From assembly GCA_020627945.1 (NCBI GenBank), contig JAHDFW010000022.1:1-32329 (forward strand): a stretch of DNA of 32,329 nt. Reading direction: 5' to 3'. Source of the stretch: Cytophagales bacterium (GTDB taxonomy: Bacteria; Bacteroidota; Bacteroidia; Cytophagales; JAHDFW01). This document shows, one piece after another, positions 8,144 through 16,479 of the stretch. Below the pieces are notes generated by a model that was not told where the DNA came from, made no database searches, and worked only from the letters and a program-made list of their open reading frames with translations. The position numbers and the translations under genes were made by a program. The first letter of the stretch is position 1. The number at the start of each line of letters is the position of its first letter.

Positions 8144-8821
8144 TTACTCAACCACAGCTTCTTCATTACTCATATGGAATCCAAGTTTAGAACCTGCTTT
8201 ACCTTGGTTATTGCTCATTTGTTGTTGCCAAGAAATCAATTGTATATTTTGATATGGTGGCGCAACAAGATCACTATCAATCGCAGAGATCATGGCACTC
8301 TGAATGAAGAATCTTAAGTTATTTTCATTCAATACGTTTTTCTCAATATTAGGCTGAATATGATTGAAGTACACTGGAGATTCAATATGATAGTGCTTTT
8401 CCCAGTTAACCATCAATCTTGCTAACAGCACTCCTTGATCCTGAATTCTATTGTATTTAATAGTGTCCGAAAGGAAGTTGTATACTCGAATAGTTCCGAA
8501 GAATCCGTTATTTGGATTCTCAGACAGATAGCTTTGTTGGTTCAATGGGTCCTGAGCCATTAGTTTAACAACGTTTGAGTGCATTTGGAATACCAATGTG
8601 TCACCACTGAATTTTACATGAAACTCAAACTCACCTTTATCAGTGAATTCTACTTTCACTTTTTCATCAATAGGTGCAATGTTAGAAGCTAATTCTTCAG
8701 CTATTTCCTTAGTTATTCGCTTCATTTCTTCAAATGTATCTAACGTATGCGCATAAATAGCTTGCTTTAAACTAGCCTTGGTAGTTAGTTTTTCTAAAAT
8801 CAATTGTCCTCTCTCGTCCAT
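8144..8821 (-). CDS. Conserved protein of unknown function
   Basis: A 225-residue soluble protein with no signal peptide or membrane segment. The N-terminal half is helical (MDERGQLILEKL... EEMKRITKEIAEELAS), then a strand-rich middle (KVKVEFTDKGEFEFHVKF), then GFFGTIRVYNFLSDTIKYNRIQDQG and a helical C terminus. I did not recognise a named domain; similar proteins seem to occur in other Flavobacteriales, but this is from memory. It starts 41 bases downstream of the amidohydrolase stop codon and shares the strand, so both may be one transcript ended by the terminator at 8084. Confidence 0.7.
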   Translation of the reverse strand: MDERGQLILEKLTTKASLKQAIYAHTLDTFEEMKRITKEIAEELASNIAPIDEKVKVEFTDKGEFEFHVKFSGDTLVFQMHSNVVKLMAQDPLNQQSYLSENPNNGFFGTIRVYNFLSDTIKYNRIQDQGVLLARLMVNWEKHYHIESPVYFNHIQPNIEKNVLNENNLRFFIQSAMISAIDSDLVAPPYQNIQLISWQQQMSNNQGKAGSKLGFHMSNEEAVVE

Positions 8822-8862
8822 AATTTATTTCAATGTTTTCTTAGTTTATTGTTTAGTCGAAT

Positions 8863-10173
8863 TTACTCTGTAACAGCGTTCATTCCGTATTTGTTCGAAT
8901 ATTTACGATATAAAACTTTTTGTGGGTTGTCAAGATCAATTTGATTCCCATCAATATAAGCAATAGTAACTTTATTACTTCTCATGTCTAAAGCATCTCC
9001 ATCGGTTACAAATAGGGTAGCTGATTTGTTTACTTCTAAAGATCCATACTTATTGTCAATTCCAACGATTTTGGCCGCATTCAGTGATATCGACTGAACC
9101 GCATTTTCATAATCCACACCATAAGCTACCGTTGTACCAGCTAAAAAGGGCAAATTACGGCTTTGCATAGGTTCCATGTCACCTTCCATAGATAATGCAT
9201 ATACAATTCCGTTCTCATCCAGAATTTTAGCCACTTTAAAAGGTTGCAGTACGTCATCATCTTCTCTTTCTGGAAGACTATGGACTCTTTTAAGAATTAC
9301 GGGAATGTTGTGCGCTTTAAGTTCTTCTATCACCGTATAGCTTTCTGCTCCTCCAGTAATGACCACATTTGGGATTTCATAGTTTTTACAGAAACTGATC
9401 GATTCCAGAATTTCTTGTTTTAATTCAGCATGTAAATAAAGGCGCTTAGTACCATCAAAAACACCTCTCATACTCTCCAACTTCAAGTTTGATGGTGATT
9501 TAGGGTCATTTGCCATACAGTATGCCTTAGCATCGTCAAAGAATGTCTTGAGTAGCTTTAATCTTTTGTCTTTCGATTTGCTAGGCTTTTTGCTCCACCT
9601 AGAATAGGCAGCAGGCCAATACAAATGAATTCCATCATTTTCTTTAACCACAGCATCTTGCCAGTTCCAAGCATCCAACTTCATCATTGCAGACTGACCC
9701 GTGATTAATGTACCTCTCGGTGTAGGTTGGGTAAGAAGAACACCATTTGAACGAACCGTAGGTATAATCCTAGATTCAGTATTAAAAGCTATCATGCTTC
9801 TTACGTTTGGATTCAGACTTCCAATCTCTTCAAGATCGTTACTAGCATGCACCGCATCGATTTCAGTAATTCCTAGTGTATTATTTAAGTTAATAAAACC
9901 TGGATACACATGTTTCCCCACCATTTTGATGGTTTTTACATTAGGATCAGAAGGTATTTCAGTACTGTTAAGAGGTCCAACGTGAGTAATAACTCCATTC
10001 TTGAACGCGATCACACCAGATTCAATAACTTCGCCATTACCTAAGTGAATTGTAGCTCCATGAAGTACAACTAATTCTTTAGATTCTGAACCAGGAACAG
10101 GAATCTGACCAAACATGGATGTTACAAAAGTAAATATCGCACAGATCAGGAATACTAATTTTAACTTTTTCAT
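8863..10173 (-). CDS. Secreted amidohydrolase-fold protein lacking the metal ligands
   Basis: With the start at 10173 this is a 436-residue exported protein with signal peptide MKKLKLVFLICAIFTFVTS (cleavage after MFGQ). It has the composite fold of the amidohydrolase superfamily: a strand-rich N-terminal part (VLHGATIHLGNG, about 36-47), the PGFI segment at 91-94 and the C-terminal GSLEVNKSATLFVTDGD. The metal motif PGFIDxHxH reads PGFINLNNT, so both His (positions 97 and 99) and the Asp are replaced. It is probably not a normal metal hydrolase. A longer frame opens at 10221, but the ferredoxin terminator (10209-10237) lies across that start, so 10173 is chosen. It is likely co-transcribed with the gene ending at 8144. 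Confidence 0.85.
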   Translation of the reverse strand: MKKLKLVFLICAIFTFVTSMFGQIPVPGSESKELVVLHGATIHLGNGEVIESGVIAFKNGVITHVGPLNSTEIPSDPNVKTIKMVGKHVYPGFINLNNTLGITEIDAVHASNDLEEIGSLNPNVRSMIAFNTESRIIPTVRSNGVLLTQPTPRGTLITGQSAMMKLDAWNWQDAVVKENDGIHLYWPAAYSRWSKKPSKSKDKRLKLLKTFFDDAKAYCMANDPKSPSNLKLESMRGVFDGTKRLYLHAELKQEILESISFCKNYEIPNVVITGGAESYTVIEELKAHNIPVILKRVHSLPEREDDDVLQPFKVAKILDENGIVYALSMEGDMEPMQSRNLPFLAGTTVAYGVDYENAVQSISLNAAKIVGIDNKYGSLEVNKSATLFVTDGDALDMRSNKVTIAYIDGNQIDLDNPQKVLYRKYSNKYGMNAVTE

Positions 10174-10208
10174 GGTAGATGCACCGTTTTGACTTTGTGT
10201 AAAAATAA

Positions 10209-10237
10209 GAAAAGCCATCAATTATTGATGGCTTTTC
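10209..10237 (-). terminator. Terminator of the ferredoxin gene
   Basis: A 13-bp stem (10209-10221 with 10225-10237, core AAAGCCATCAA) around a TTA loop, followed on the minus strand by a T-rich run. It lies 38 bases beyond the ferredoxin stop codon and overlaps the extra 16 codons upstream of the amidohydrolase ATG at 10173. Confidence 0.85.
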
Positions 10238-10274
10238 CTTTAATATTCTAAATAGAAATTAATCTGATTTCAAA

Positions 10275-10610
10275 TTAAACGTGCATGTATGCTTTTTTGT
10301 CAAGTAACTCCTCTTCAGACTCTACGTTAGCCTCATCAGGAATACAACAATCTACTGGACAAACTGCAGCACATTGAGGTTCATCATGGAATCCTTTGCA
10401 CTCGGTACATTTATCAGTAACAATGTAGAAGAATTCATCCGAAACAGGCTCAATTTTGTCATCCGCATCTACTCCAGTTTTAACCGCACCTTTAAGCGAT
10501 GTACCGTCTGCCCAAGCCCATTCTACACCTCCTTCATAAATAGCGTTGTTTGGGCACTCTGGTTCGCAAGCCCCACAGTTGATACACTCGTCTGTAATTA
10601 AAATTGCCAT
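10275..10610 (-). CDS. 2[4Fe-4S] ferredoxin, Alvin (Allochromatium) type
   Basis: A 111-residue electron carrier. The first cluster motif is [12 protein letters not shown] near the N terminus. The second motif is [18 protein letters not shown], with the eight-residue insertion between the second and third Cys that marks the Alvin-type 8Fe ferredoxins. A long middle segment (about 40 residues) and an acidic C-terminal tail fit this family. It is cytoplasmic. The promoter upstream (10634-10664) and the terminator at 10209 make it a single-gene transcript. It faces away from the LuxC-like reductase, which could be a user of low-potential electrons, but that link is only neighbourhood. Confidence 0.93.
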   Translation of the reverse strand: MAILITDECINCGACEPECPNNAIYEGGVEWAWADGTSLKGAVKTGVDADDKIEPVSDEFFYIVTDKCTECKGFHDEPQCAAVCPVDCCIPDEANVESEEELLDKKAYMHV

Positions 10611-10633
10611 ATTTGTGTTTTTATCGTTTAATG

Positions 10634-10664
10634 CAAAAATATTGTTTAAAGATTTCTATTACAA
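10634..10664 (-). promoter_or_regulatory. Bacteroidetes-type promoter of the ferredoxin gene
   Basis: On the minus strand TTG (10664-10662) and TATTTTTG (10641-10634) are 20 bases apart. The start should be near 10628, giving a leader of about 18 bases. Confidence 0.65.
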
Positions 10665-10727
10665 CAAAAACAATTAAAATTGTGTTCAGAATTGAAATCT
10701 AATTTTTTGATTAACTAAAAGAACGTC

Positions 10728-11741
10728 ATGGATCTTAATAAAAGGCTGAGTGCATTTGTGCAGCTTGGTAAAAGCTGGAGCAATCTTTCCGAAGATGATA
10801 TAAAATACTTATCGGTTAATGCAGAAGCCAAAAATGGTTGGTTTATTGAGCAGAATGTTCGATCCGCAATTGCAGGAATTTGTGTGATGCTGGAAGAGGA
10901 AAAACTAACAAAGTGGGTAGGTAATTATCAATTAAATCCATCAGTAGCTAAAAATATTGGGCTTGTTTTAGCAGGCAATATACCTATGGTTGGGTTTCAC
11001 GACGTACTTTGTGTATTGCTTTCGGGCCACAACGCAATGATCAAACTTAGTTCGGATGATGAGTTTTTGATGAAGCAATTGTTAAAAGACCTTGTTCAAA
11101 TTGAACCTGAATTTAAAGAACGAATCAAATATGCGGAGCGCTTGAATGAAGCAGATGCATACATCGCAACAGGAAGTAATAACACGGCTCGGTATTTCGA
11201 ATATTATTTCTCATCGAAGCCCAACATAATTCGTAAAAATCGAACATCGGTAGCACTTCTTAAAGGAGATGAAAGTCGGGAGGATTTAATGGATTTAGGG
11301 AAAGACGTATTTCAGTATTTTGGATTAGGTTGTAGAAATGTTGCTAAAATCTTCATGCCTAGAGGACAGAAACCGGACATTATCTTTGAAGCTTTTGAAA
11401 GTTGGAAGTGGTTAGGTGATGAAAATAAATATGCTAATAACTACCATTATAATCGTTCTATTTATTTATTAAGTAAAGAAGATTTCTTTGAGAACGGTTT
11501 TTTTATAGTAAAAGAGAGCAGTGAGTTTGTAGCTCCGGTAAGCGTAGTATTTATCGAGTATTATGATGATCAACCTTCTTTGGATGATCGAATCAACGGT
11601 CTTAAACCCAATTTGCAATGTATAGCAAGTCATAAAGGGTGGTATGAAGGTTCTTTGCCCTTTGGTACATTACAACAACCAGAAGTGGATGATTATGCCG
11701 ATGGAGTAGACACTATGAAATTTCTAGAAGGATTGAATTAA
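10728..11741 (+). CDS. LuxC-like acyl-CoA reductase
   Basis: A 337-residue protein of the LuxC (PF05893) family, shorter than the bacterial luciferase LuxC (about 480). The family reduces acyl-CoA to aldehyde with NADPH. Typical text: the NIGLVLAGNIPMVGFHDVLCVLLSGHNAMIKLSSDDEF region (about 84-120) of the nucleotide-binding part and GLGCRNVAKI with C202, the expected acyl-accepting Cys. The C-terminal part has the LQCIASHKGW and FGTLQQPEVDDYADGVDT segments that are typical of the Bacteroidota branch. Its true substrate is unknown; many Bacteroidota carry one copy. The next gene starts 9 bases later and encodes a fatty-acid transporter, which supports a short- or medium-chain acyl substrate. 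Confidence 0.83.
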   Translation: MDLNKRLSAFVQLGKSWSNLSEDDIKYLSVNAEAKNGWFIEQNVRSAIAGICVMLEEEKLTKWVGNYQLNPSVAKNIGLVLAGNIPMVGFHDVLCVLLSGHNAMIKLSSDDEFLMKQLLKDLVQIEPEFKERIKYAERLNEADAYIATGSNNTARYFEYYFSSKPNIIRKNRTSVALLKGDESREDLMDLGKDVFQYFGLGCRNVAKIFMPRGQKPDIIFEAFESWKWLGDENKYANNYHYNRSIYLLSKEDFFENGFFIVKESSEFVAPVSVVFIEYYDDQPSLDDRINGLKPNLQCIASHKGWYEGSLPFGTLQQPEVDDYADGVDTMKFLEGLN

Positions 11742-11750
11742 TCGACCAAA

Positions 11751-13085
11751 ATGAGTGTAGTTCAGAAAATAGAAAAATGGATGCCTTCGCCTTTCACCAT
11801 TGCAGTACTTCTAACTGTGGTGGCATTTGTTTTGGCGGGTATCTTCACTACAACTTCGGATTCTGCTACAGAACATTATGGAAACCTAATTAATTATTGG
11901 AACAAAGGATTCTGGGAATTGCTTTCTTTCGGGATGCAAATGGTACTGATGTTACTTCTTGGACATGTAATTGCTCTAAGTAAACCAGTAGATAAGTTAA
12001 TTCAGGTTTTTACTTCTAATATTAAATCAGGGGCACAAGCGGCTTACCTAACTACGCTACTCACTATACTAGTAAGTTTATTCAATTGGGGGCTAGGGTT
12101 GATATTTGGAGCAATTTTAGCTCGAAAGTTTGGAGAGCAGCTTCAAAAGCAACGAATAGAGCATAATTATCCATTAATAGCTGCTTGTGGATATGTAGGA
12201 CTTATGGTTTGGCATGGAGGATTATCAGGCTCAGCACCTCTTAAAGTTGCAGACGAAGGACACTTTCTTGTTGATAAAATAGGCGTAATAACGGTGGATC
12301 AAACGGTATTCTCCACTATGAATATCGTCTGTATGATATTATTAATAGCTCTTGTGCCTTTTGTAATGTACTTAATTGGAAAACGTTCGTCTCAATCCAA
12401 TGTAGTTGCGGAATTGGAAAAGGAAGCAAACAACTCAAGAAATGAACAGGAGGGGAGCCAATTATTAGATCGAACAAATATGGTGGGCTGGTTTTTAGGA
12501 GCTATAATGCTCATTTACTGCGTTTATGTCGCCTTATCTTCTTCTAGCACCGGAATAATGGGGTTTGTGAATACGAACTACATTAATTTTCTGTTGTTTG
12601 GATTAGCGGTTGTTTTGCATGGTAGCGTAAACAACTTCACGGGGGCAGCACAAAAAGCAGTTGAAGGAACTTTAGGTATTATTTTGCAATTTCCGTTGTA
12701 CGCAGGGATTATGGGCATCATGAAATACTCTGGGTTAACCTTAGTGGTATCCGAAGCAATGGTTGCAGGATCAAGTGAGTGGTCATTACCAGCATTGACG
12801 ATGATTAGCTCTGGGTTGGTAAATATTCTTGTACCTAGTGGAGGAGGACAGTGGGCAGTACAAGGGGAGATTGTGGTATCTAGTGCACAAGTTTTAGGAG
12901 TTTCAATACCGAAAAATATTATGGCATTAGCATATGGTGATCAACTTACGAATATGTTGCAGCCATTTTGGGCTTTACCACTGTTAGGAATTACAAAATT
13001 GCAGGCAAAACACATTTTTCCATATACATTTATGCTGTTTTTGGTTGGTTTGAGCATCTTTTTAGGGATTTTATTAATTTTCTAA
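11751..13085 (+). CDS. Short-chain fatty acid transporter, AtoE family
   Basis: A 444-residue membrane protein with about 10-12 hydrophobic segments, of the AtoE short-chain fatty acid transporter family (PF02667; length about 440). It begins KIEKWMPSPFTIAVLLT, as the family does, and holds the NWGLGLIFGAILARK loop (about 113-127) and the PSGGGQWAVQGE motif (about 363-374). In E. coli AtoE takes up acetoacetate and butyrate-like acids. It sits 9 bases after the LuxC-like reductase and ends 77 bases before a small gene. The start ATG overlaps nothing. Confidence 0.9.
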   Translation: MSVVQKIEKWMPSPFTIAVLLTVVAFVLAGIFTTTSDSATEHYGNLINYWNKGFWELLSFGMQMVLMLLLGHVIALSKPVDKLIQVFTSNIKSGAQAAYLTTLLTILVSLFNWGLGLIFGAILARKFGEQLQKQRIEHNYPLIAACGYVGLMVWHGGLSGSAPLKVADEGHFLVDKIGVITVDQTVFSTMNIVCMILLIALVPFVMYLIGKRSSQSNVVAELEKEANNSRNEQEGSQLLDRTNMVGWFLGAIMLIYCVYVALSSSSTGIMGFVNTNYINFLLFGLAVVLHGSVNNFTGAAQKAVEGTLGIILQFPLYAGIMGIMKYSGLTLVVSEAMVAGSSEWSLPALTMISSGLVNILVPSGGGQWAVQGEIVVSSAQVLGVSIPKNIMALAYGDQLTNMLQPFWALPLLGITKLQAKHIFPYTFMLFLVGLSIFLGILLIF

Positions 13086-13161
13086 AGAAAAATGTAACCC
13101 TTCTAAGAAAGTGCCGTATAAACCTCCTACAACGTGTATTATACAACCAAATTGAAGCCGC

Positions 13162-13449
13162 ATGGAGAATACATCTACTAATAATCAAAATTCACTTTCA
13201 AATATTTGCTTCTATAGAGATGAAGTATGTGAGACCACCGAGACCAGAGAAGTTCGGTTACGAAAATTAAAACGCGCTACTATAATTGGCAATGGCCAAA
13301 GAAAAGAAGCGCGTTTAGTGTTTAAAAAGGAGGATGGTGATATTTTTGAGTTAGTATCGAAGGTCTGGTGTGTATCAGAAAAGAATGTTACACTTATGGC
13401 AGGAATTACTATTCCGCTTTGTTCAATATTGAGCGTGGAATTGCTATAA
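13162..13449 (+). CDS. Small hypothetical protein
   Basis: A 95-residue protein without signal peptide or membrane segment. The N-terminal 30 residues are polar and look disordered; the rest (VRLRKLKRATIIGNGQRKEARLVFKKEDGDIFELVSKVW) predicts several beta strands. The last part ends in VTLMAGITIPLCSILSVELL. No family was recognised. A terminator follows directly at 13475. It could be the last gene of the luxC-atoE transcript (76-base gap) or independent; no promoter is evident in the gap. Confidence 0.6.
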   Translation: MENTSTNNQNSLSNICFYRDEVCETTETREVRLRKLKRATIIGNGQRKEARLVFKKEDGDIFELVSKVWCVSEKNVTLMAGITIPLCSILSVELL

Positions 13450-13474
13450 AACATAAAAATATATTGACAATTGG

Positions 13475-13496
13475 AAGGAGCTATAGGCTCCTTTTT
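13475..13496 (+). terminator. Terminator
   Basis: AAGGAGC (13475-13481) and GCTCCTT (13487-13493) form a 7-bp stem with loop TATAG, followed by a T run to 13496. Confidence 0.8.
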
Positions 13497-13540
13497 CTAT
13501 TTTTAGGTTTTCCGTCAAATGATAATTTTTAATTCAACTT

Positions 13541-15184
13541 ATGGTTAAGCTCAAAACGAACAGACTAATTTATTTTATATGTATTTCCATTTTGTCCATT
13601 GGTCAAGTTTTTGGACAGGATGAATTAGCTCCGCCACTGGATGGAGTTAAATTTACTTTTGGTAAAGAAATGAAACGATCTTTCAATAGTGGTGTATATG
13701 AGATAATAGCTCTGAAAGACAAAAATATCTATACGATGGACCTTGTGAGAAAAGGTATGTTGAACTACAATGTGCAAGTTTCCAAATATGGTCAAGATAT
13801 GCAATTAGCCAATCAAGTTACCTTAGATTTTAAGAAGCCTAAGCGTCAATATGTTGGAAAAACGTTTGTTGGCGATGAACTTTATTTTTTTACATCGATT
13901 AGAAACAAAGAGACTAATAAAAAGAAAATTGTCTCTCAACATTTAAGTACTCCAGACCTGTTTTTGAACACCGAATTAAACGAATTAGCCGAATTTGACT
14001 TTAAAAGCAACTGGACTCCAGGACAAAATGGAGGTTTCCAATACCTTAAATCTCCTGACGAAAAAATAATAATGGCATATACCTACGATAATCAAAAAGT
14101 AGAGGAATATGAGAAGATGACTCTTGAATTATATAATTCTAATTTGACTTCAATGTGGAAAAAGCAAATTACCATGCCTTTTAAAGAAGATTTGTTTTTG
14201 ATAGAGACCATGAGAATCGACAATGAAGGGAATTATTATATTTTAGGTAAGCTATATGAACCTCCAGCTGCGGATGCGAAGAAAAATGTGAAACGTGGTA
14301 AAAAGTTTATTTATAAACTGGTAGCGTTCACTAATCAAGCAAATAAGCAAATTGAGTATGATATTAAATTGAATGAGAAAGTCCTTACTGATGTTCAATT
14401 GAGCTTTTCTAAAGAGAACAGCTTAATATGTGCTGGATTCTATTCTGATACTTGGGATAAGTACCGAACGGGCGTGAATGGAACATTTTTTATGAAAATT
14501 GATGCGACATCTGGAGCCGTAATATCTCAAAACACAAAAGACTTCTCTTTTGAGTTTATAACGAGCACGTATAGTGAATCAGAACAGGCTAAGGCCAAAA
14601 AGAAATTGGATAAAAGAGGAAAAGAGCCAGTAATGACTAGGTATGTGATGCGAGACCTAATTAAAAAGGACGATGGAGGAGCTGTATTACTTGCAGAAAA
14701 GTATTACACGTACACCACTACAACCACCTCTTATGTCAATGGTCAACCTCAAACACGAACGGTGTATCATTATGTTTATAAAGATATTATGGTAGTTAAT
14801 GTAAATGATCAAGGTAATATAACTTGGGCTGAAAAGATTCCTAAATATCAGCATAGTACCAACGATGGAGGTTTTTATTCATCCTTTGGATTAGCTGTTG
14901 TGGAAGATAAAATGTATTTCTTTTTTAATGACAACGCTAAAAATCTTGGCTGGAAGAAAGGAGATCCCGTTTATAACTTCAAACGTAGAGGTAAAAACTC
15001 AGTTTTGACTGCCGTTATTATTGATGCAAAAGGTAACGTGTCTGATCGTAAAACAGTTTTTTCGAAGAAAGAGGCAGGTACACTTACGATCCCAAAAATG
15101 TGCAAGCAGACGGACAAGAAGGAATTTGTAATGTATGGAGTGAGATTTGGGAAGCATCGTTTTATCCGACTAGATTTTGATTAA
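13541..15184 (+). CDS. Exported protein of unknown function
   Basis: A 547-residue protein with signal peptide (residues 1-25, cleavage after VFG-Q). The mature part is rich in short strands with many Lys and Asp and includes blocks that repeat a strand-turn-strand pattern (YEIIALKDKNIYTMDL; NYYILGKLYEPP; GGAVLLAEKYYTY; MYFFFNDNAKN), compatible with a beta-propeller, but I did not recognise a family. A Thr-rich stretch near residue 388-395 (TYTTTTT) precedes a KDIMVVNVNDQGNITW strand. It lies 10 bases upstream of the BNR/sialidase-like gene, same strand, so both are probably one operon. Confidence 0.75.
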   Translation: MVKLKTNRLIYFICISILSIGQVFGQDELAPPLDGVKFTFGKEMKRSFNSGVYEIIALKDKNIYTMDLVRKGMLNYNVQVSKYGQDMQLANQVTLDFKKPKRQYVGKTFVGDELYFFTSIRNKETNKKKIVSQHLSTPDLFLNTELNELAEFDFKSNWTPGQNGGFQYLKSPDEKIIMAYTYDNQKVEEYEKMTLELYNSNLTSMWKKQITMPFKEDLFLIETMRIDNEGNYYILGKLYEPPAADAKKNVKRGKKFIYKLVAFTNQANKQIEYDIKLNEKVLTDVQLSFSKENSLICAGFYSDTWDKYRTGVNGTFFMKIDATSGAVISQNTKDFSFEFITSTYSESEQAKAKKKLDKRGKEPVMTRYVMRDLIKKDDGGAVLLAEKYYTYTTTTTSYVNGQPQTRTVYHYVYKDIMVVNVNDQGNITWAEKIPKYQHSTNDGGFYSSFGLAVVEDKMYFFFNDNAKNLGWKKGDPVYNFKRRGKNSVLTAVIIDAKGNVSDRKTVFSKKEAGTLTIPKMCKQTDKKEFVMYGVRFGKHRFIRLDFD

Positions 15185-15193
15185 GATTAACGA

Positions 15194-16366
15194 ATGACAA
15201 GAAAATATTTCCTCTTATTCAACCTTCTTTTCGTGTCCTTGAGTTTTTTTGCTCAAGAAGGGCCAGGTAAGGTTCGTTTCGTAAAGCAAAACTCAATCTT
15301 TCAGATTCGTGTTGATACGCAACATCATTTGGCTTTCCCAGATGTGGTGAAACTTTCAAATGACAGTCTTCTTGTTACTTATAGGCAAGGCGAGGAGCAT
15401 ATTGATACGTTTAGTACGTTGATTAGTCAGGTTGGGAGTCCAAATGGAACGCTTTGGATGAAACCAGATACTATTTTCAACGACCCTCTAATGGACGATA
15501 GAGATCCTTCCACTGAGGTTTTGAGCGATGGAAGTTTAGTTATTAATTTCTTTAAAAGGCAACATAACGACCCTTTAGAAGCTCCTCCAATTTCACATTT
15601 GTTTATTGCACATATCAATGAGCAACATAACGCAATCAATCGGGTTAAACAGATCGATAAGGGAGAGTTTTTACCTAAGAATCCCCGTCTTTCCAAAGAT
15701 AACTTCTGGATTAAAGGCTTATGGGGTAGGAAAATAGAAACACATGCTTCTGCCAGTTCTTTAATTGAATATAAGAATAAACTGTTGTTGCCGAGTTACG
15801 GAGGATATCCATTAGTACGAAAGAAAGGCTTTGATGGGTTTCTTTCACCAAAATCTACAATTGCCATTTATCAAAGTAGAAATCAAGGTAAATCATGGAA
15901 GAAAAATGATATTGAAATACCGAATACAAGTTCGCTGTGGCTTCAAGAACCAGCGTTGGTCAATATAGGAGACAGTTTGTTAATATTGCATGTTAGAACA
16001 GCGGGAGGTAATTCTGCATTTGGTGCAAGTACTATGATCCAAACGACTTCCAAGGATGATGGTAAAACCTGGTCTAATCCAACAGAATTTGACTTCATAG
16101 GTCAATCACCAGAATTATATCAATTGAGTAACGGAGTTCTAATAGATGGATTTCGATTAGTTGATAAGAATAATAAGGTAGCCTTTATTTTTTCCGACGA
16201 TAATGGGGCTAGTTGGTCAGAACCGCAAGTGATAGATTATTGTAGAGGGGAGTGTGGTTATCCTGCTATGGTTGAGATAGATAAGAATCATGTGCTATTT
16301 GTGTACTACAACGAAAACGCCCACCAAGTGAAGGGTGTGATTTATACAGTCGTGCATGATAAATGA
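15194..16366 (+). CDS. Sialidase-like (BNR/Asp-box) exported protein
   Basis: A 390-residue protein with signal peptide (residues 1-20, cleavage after FFAQ). Three Asp-box motifs of the type S-x-D/N-x-G-x-(S/T)-W are visible: SRNQGKSW near residue 227, SKDDGKTW near 286, SDDNGASW near 334. A DDRDPSTEVLSDGSLVINFFKRQ stretch and a closing GYPAMVEIDKNHVLFVYYN fit BNR_2 six-blade propellers of the sialidase superfamily. I cannot point with certainty to the catalytic Arg triad, Tyr and Glu, so a non-sialidase function is possible. It is placed behind a second exported gene (10-base gap). Substrate unknown. Confidence 0.75.
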   Translation: MTRKYFLLFNLLFVSLSFFAQEGPGKVRFVKQNSIFQIRVDTQHHLAFPDVVKLSNDSLLVTYRQGEEHIDTFSTLISQVGSPNGTLWMKPDTIFNDPLMDDRDPSTEVLSDGSLVINFFKRQHNDPLEAPPISHLFIAHINEQHNAINRVKQIDKGEFLPKNPRLSKDNFWIKGLWGRKIETHASASSLIEYKNKLLLPSYGGYPLVRKKGFDGFLSPKSTIAIYQSRNQGKSWKKNDIEIPNTSSLWLQEPALVNIGDSLLILHVRTAGGNSAFGASTMIQTTSKDDGKTWSNPTEFDFIGQSPELYQLSNGVLIDGFRLVDKNNKVAFIFSDDNGASWSEPQVIDYCRGECGYPAMVEIDKNHVLFVYYNENAHQVKGVIYTVVHDK

Positions 16367-16479
16367 TGAGTGTTTATTATTTGTAATCTAATTTTAACAC
16401 TTGCGGATTTGCTTTGAGTTTTTTAGTGGGATGTAAATAATTTTTATAAATTGTTGCACAATACTAATATAACTTAACC

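Noticed and set aside
12968-13270. 100-codon open frame overlapping the end of the AtoE-type transporter gene
   Set aside because: It lies in another frame of the transporter gene and then spans the intergenic part and the start of the next gene; no signal, motif or start context supports it.
15194-16366. Calling the BNR protein a true sialidase
   Set aside because: Asp boxes are visible but the catalytic Arg triad, Tyr and Glu could not be placed with confidence.
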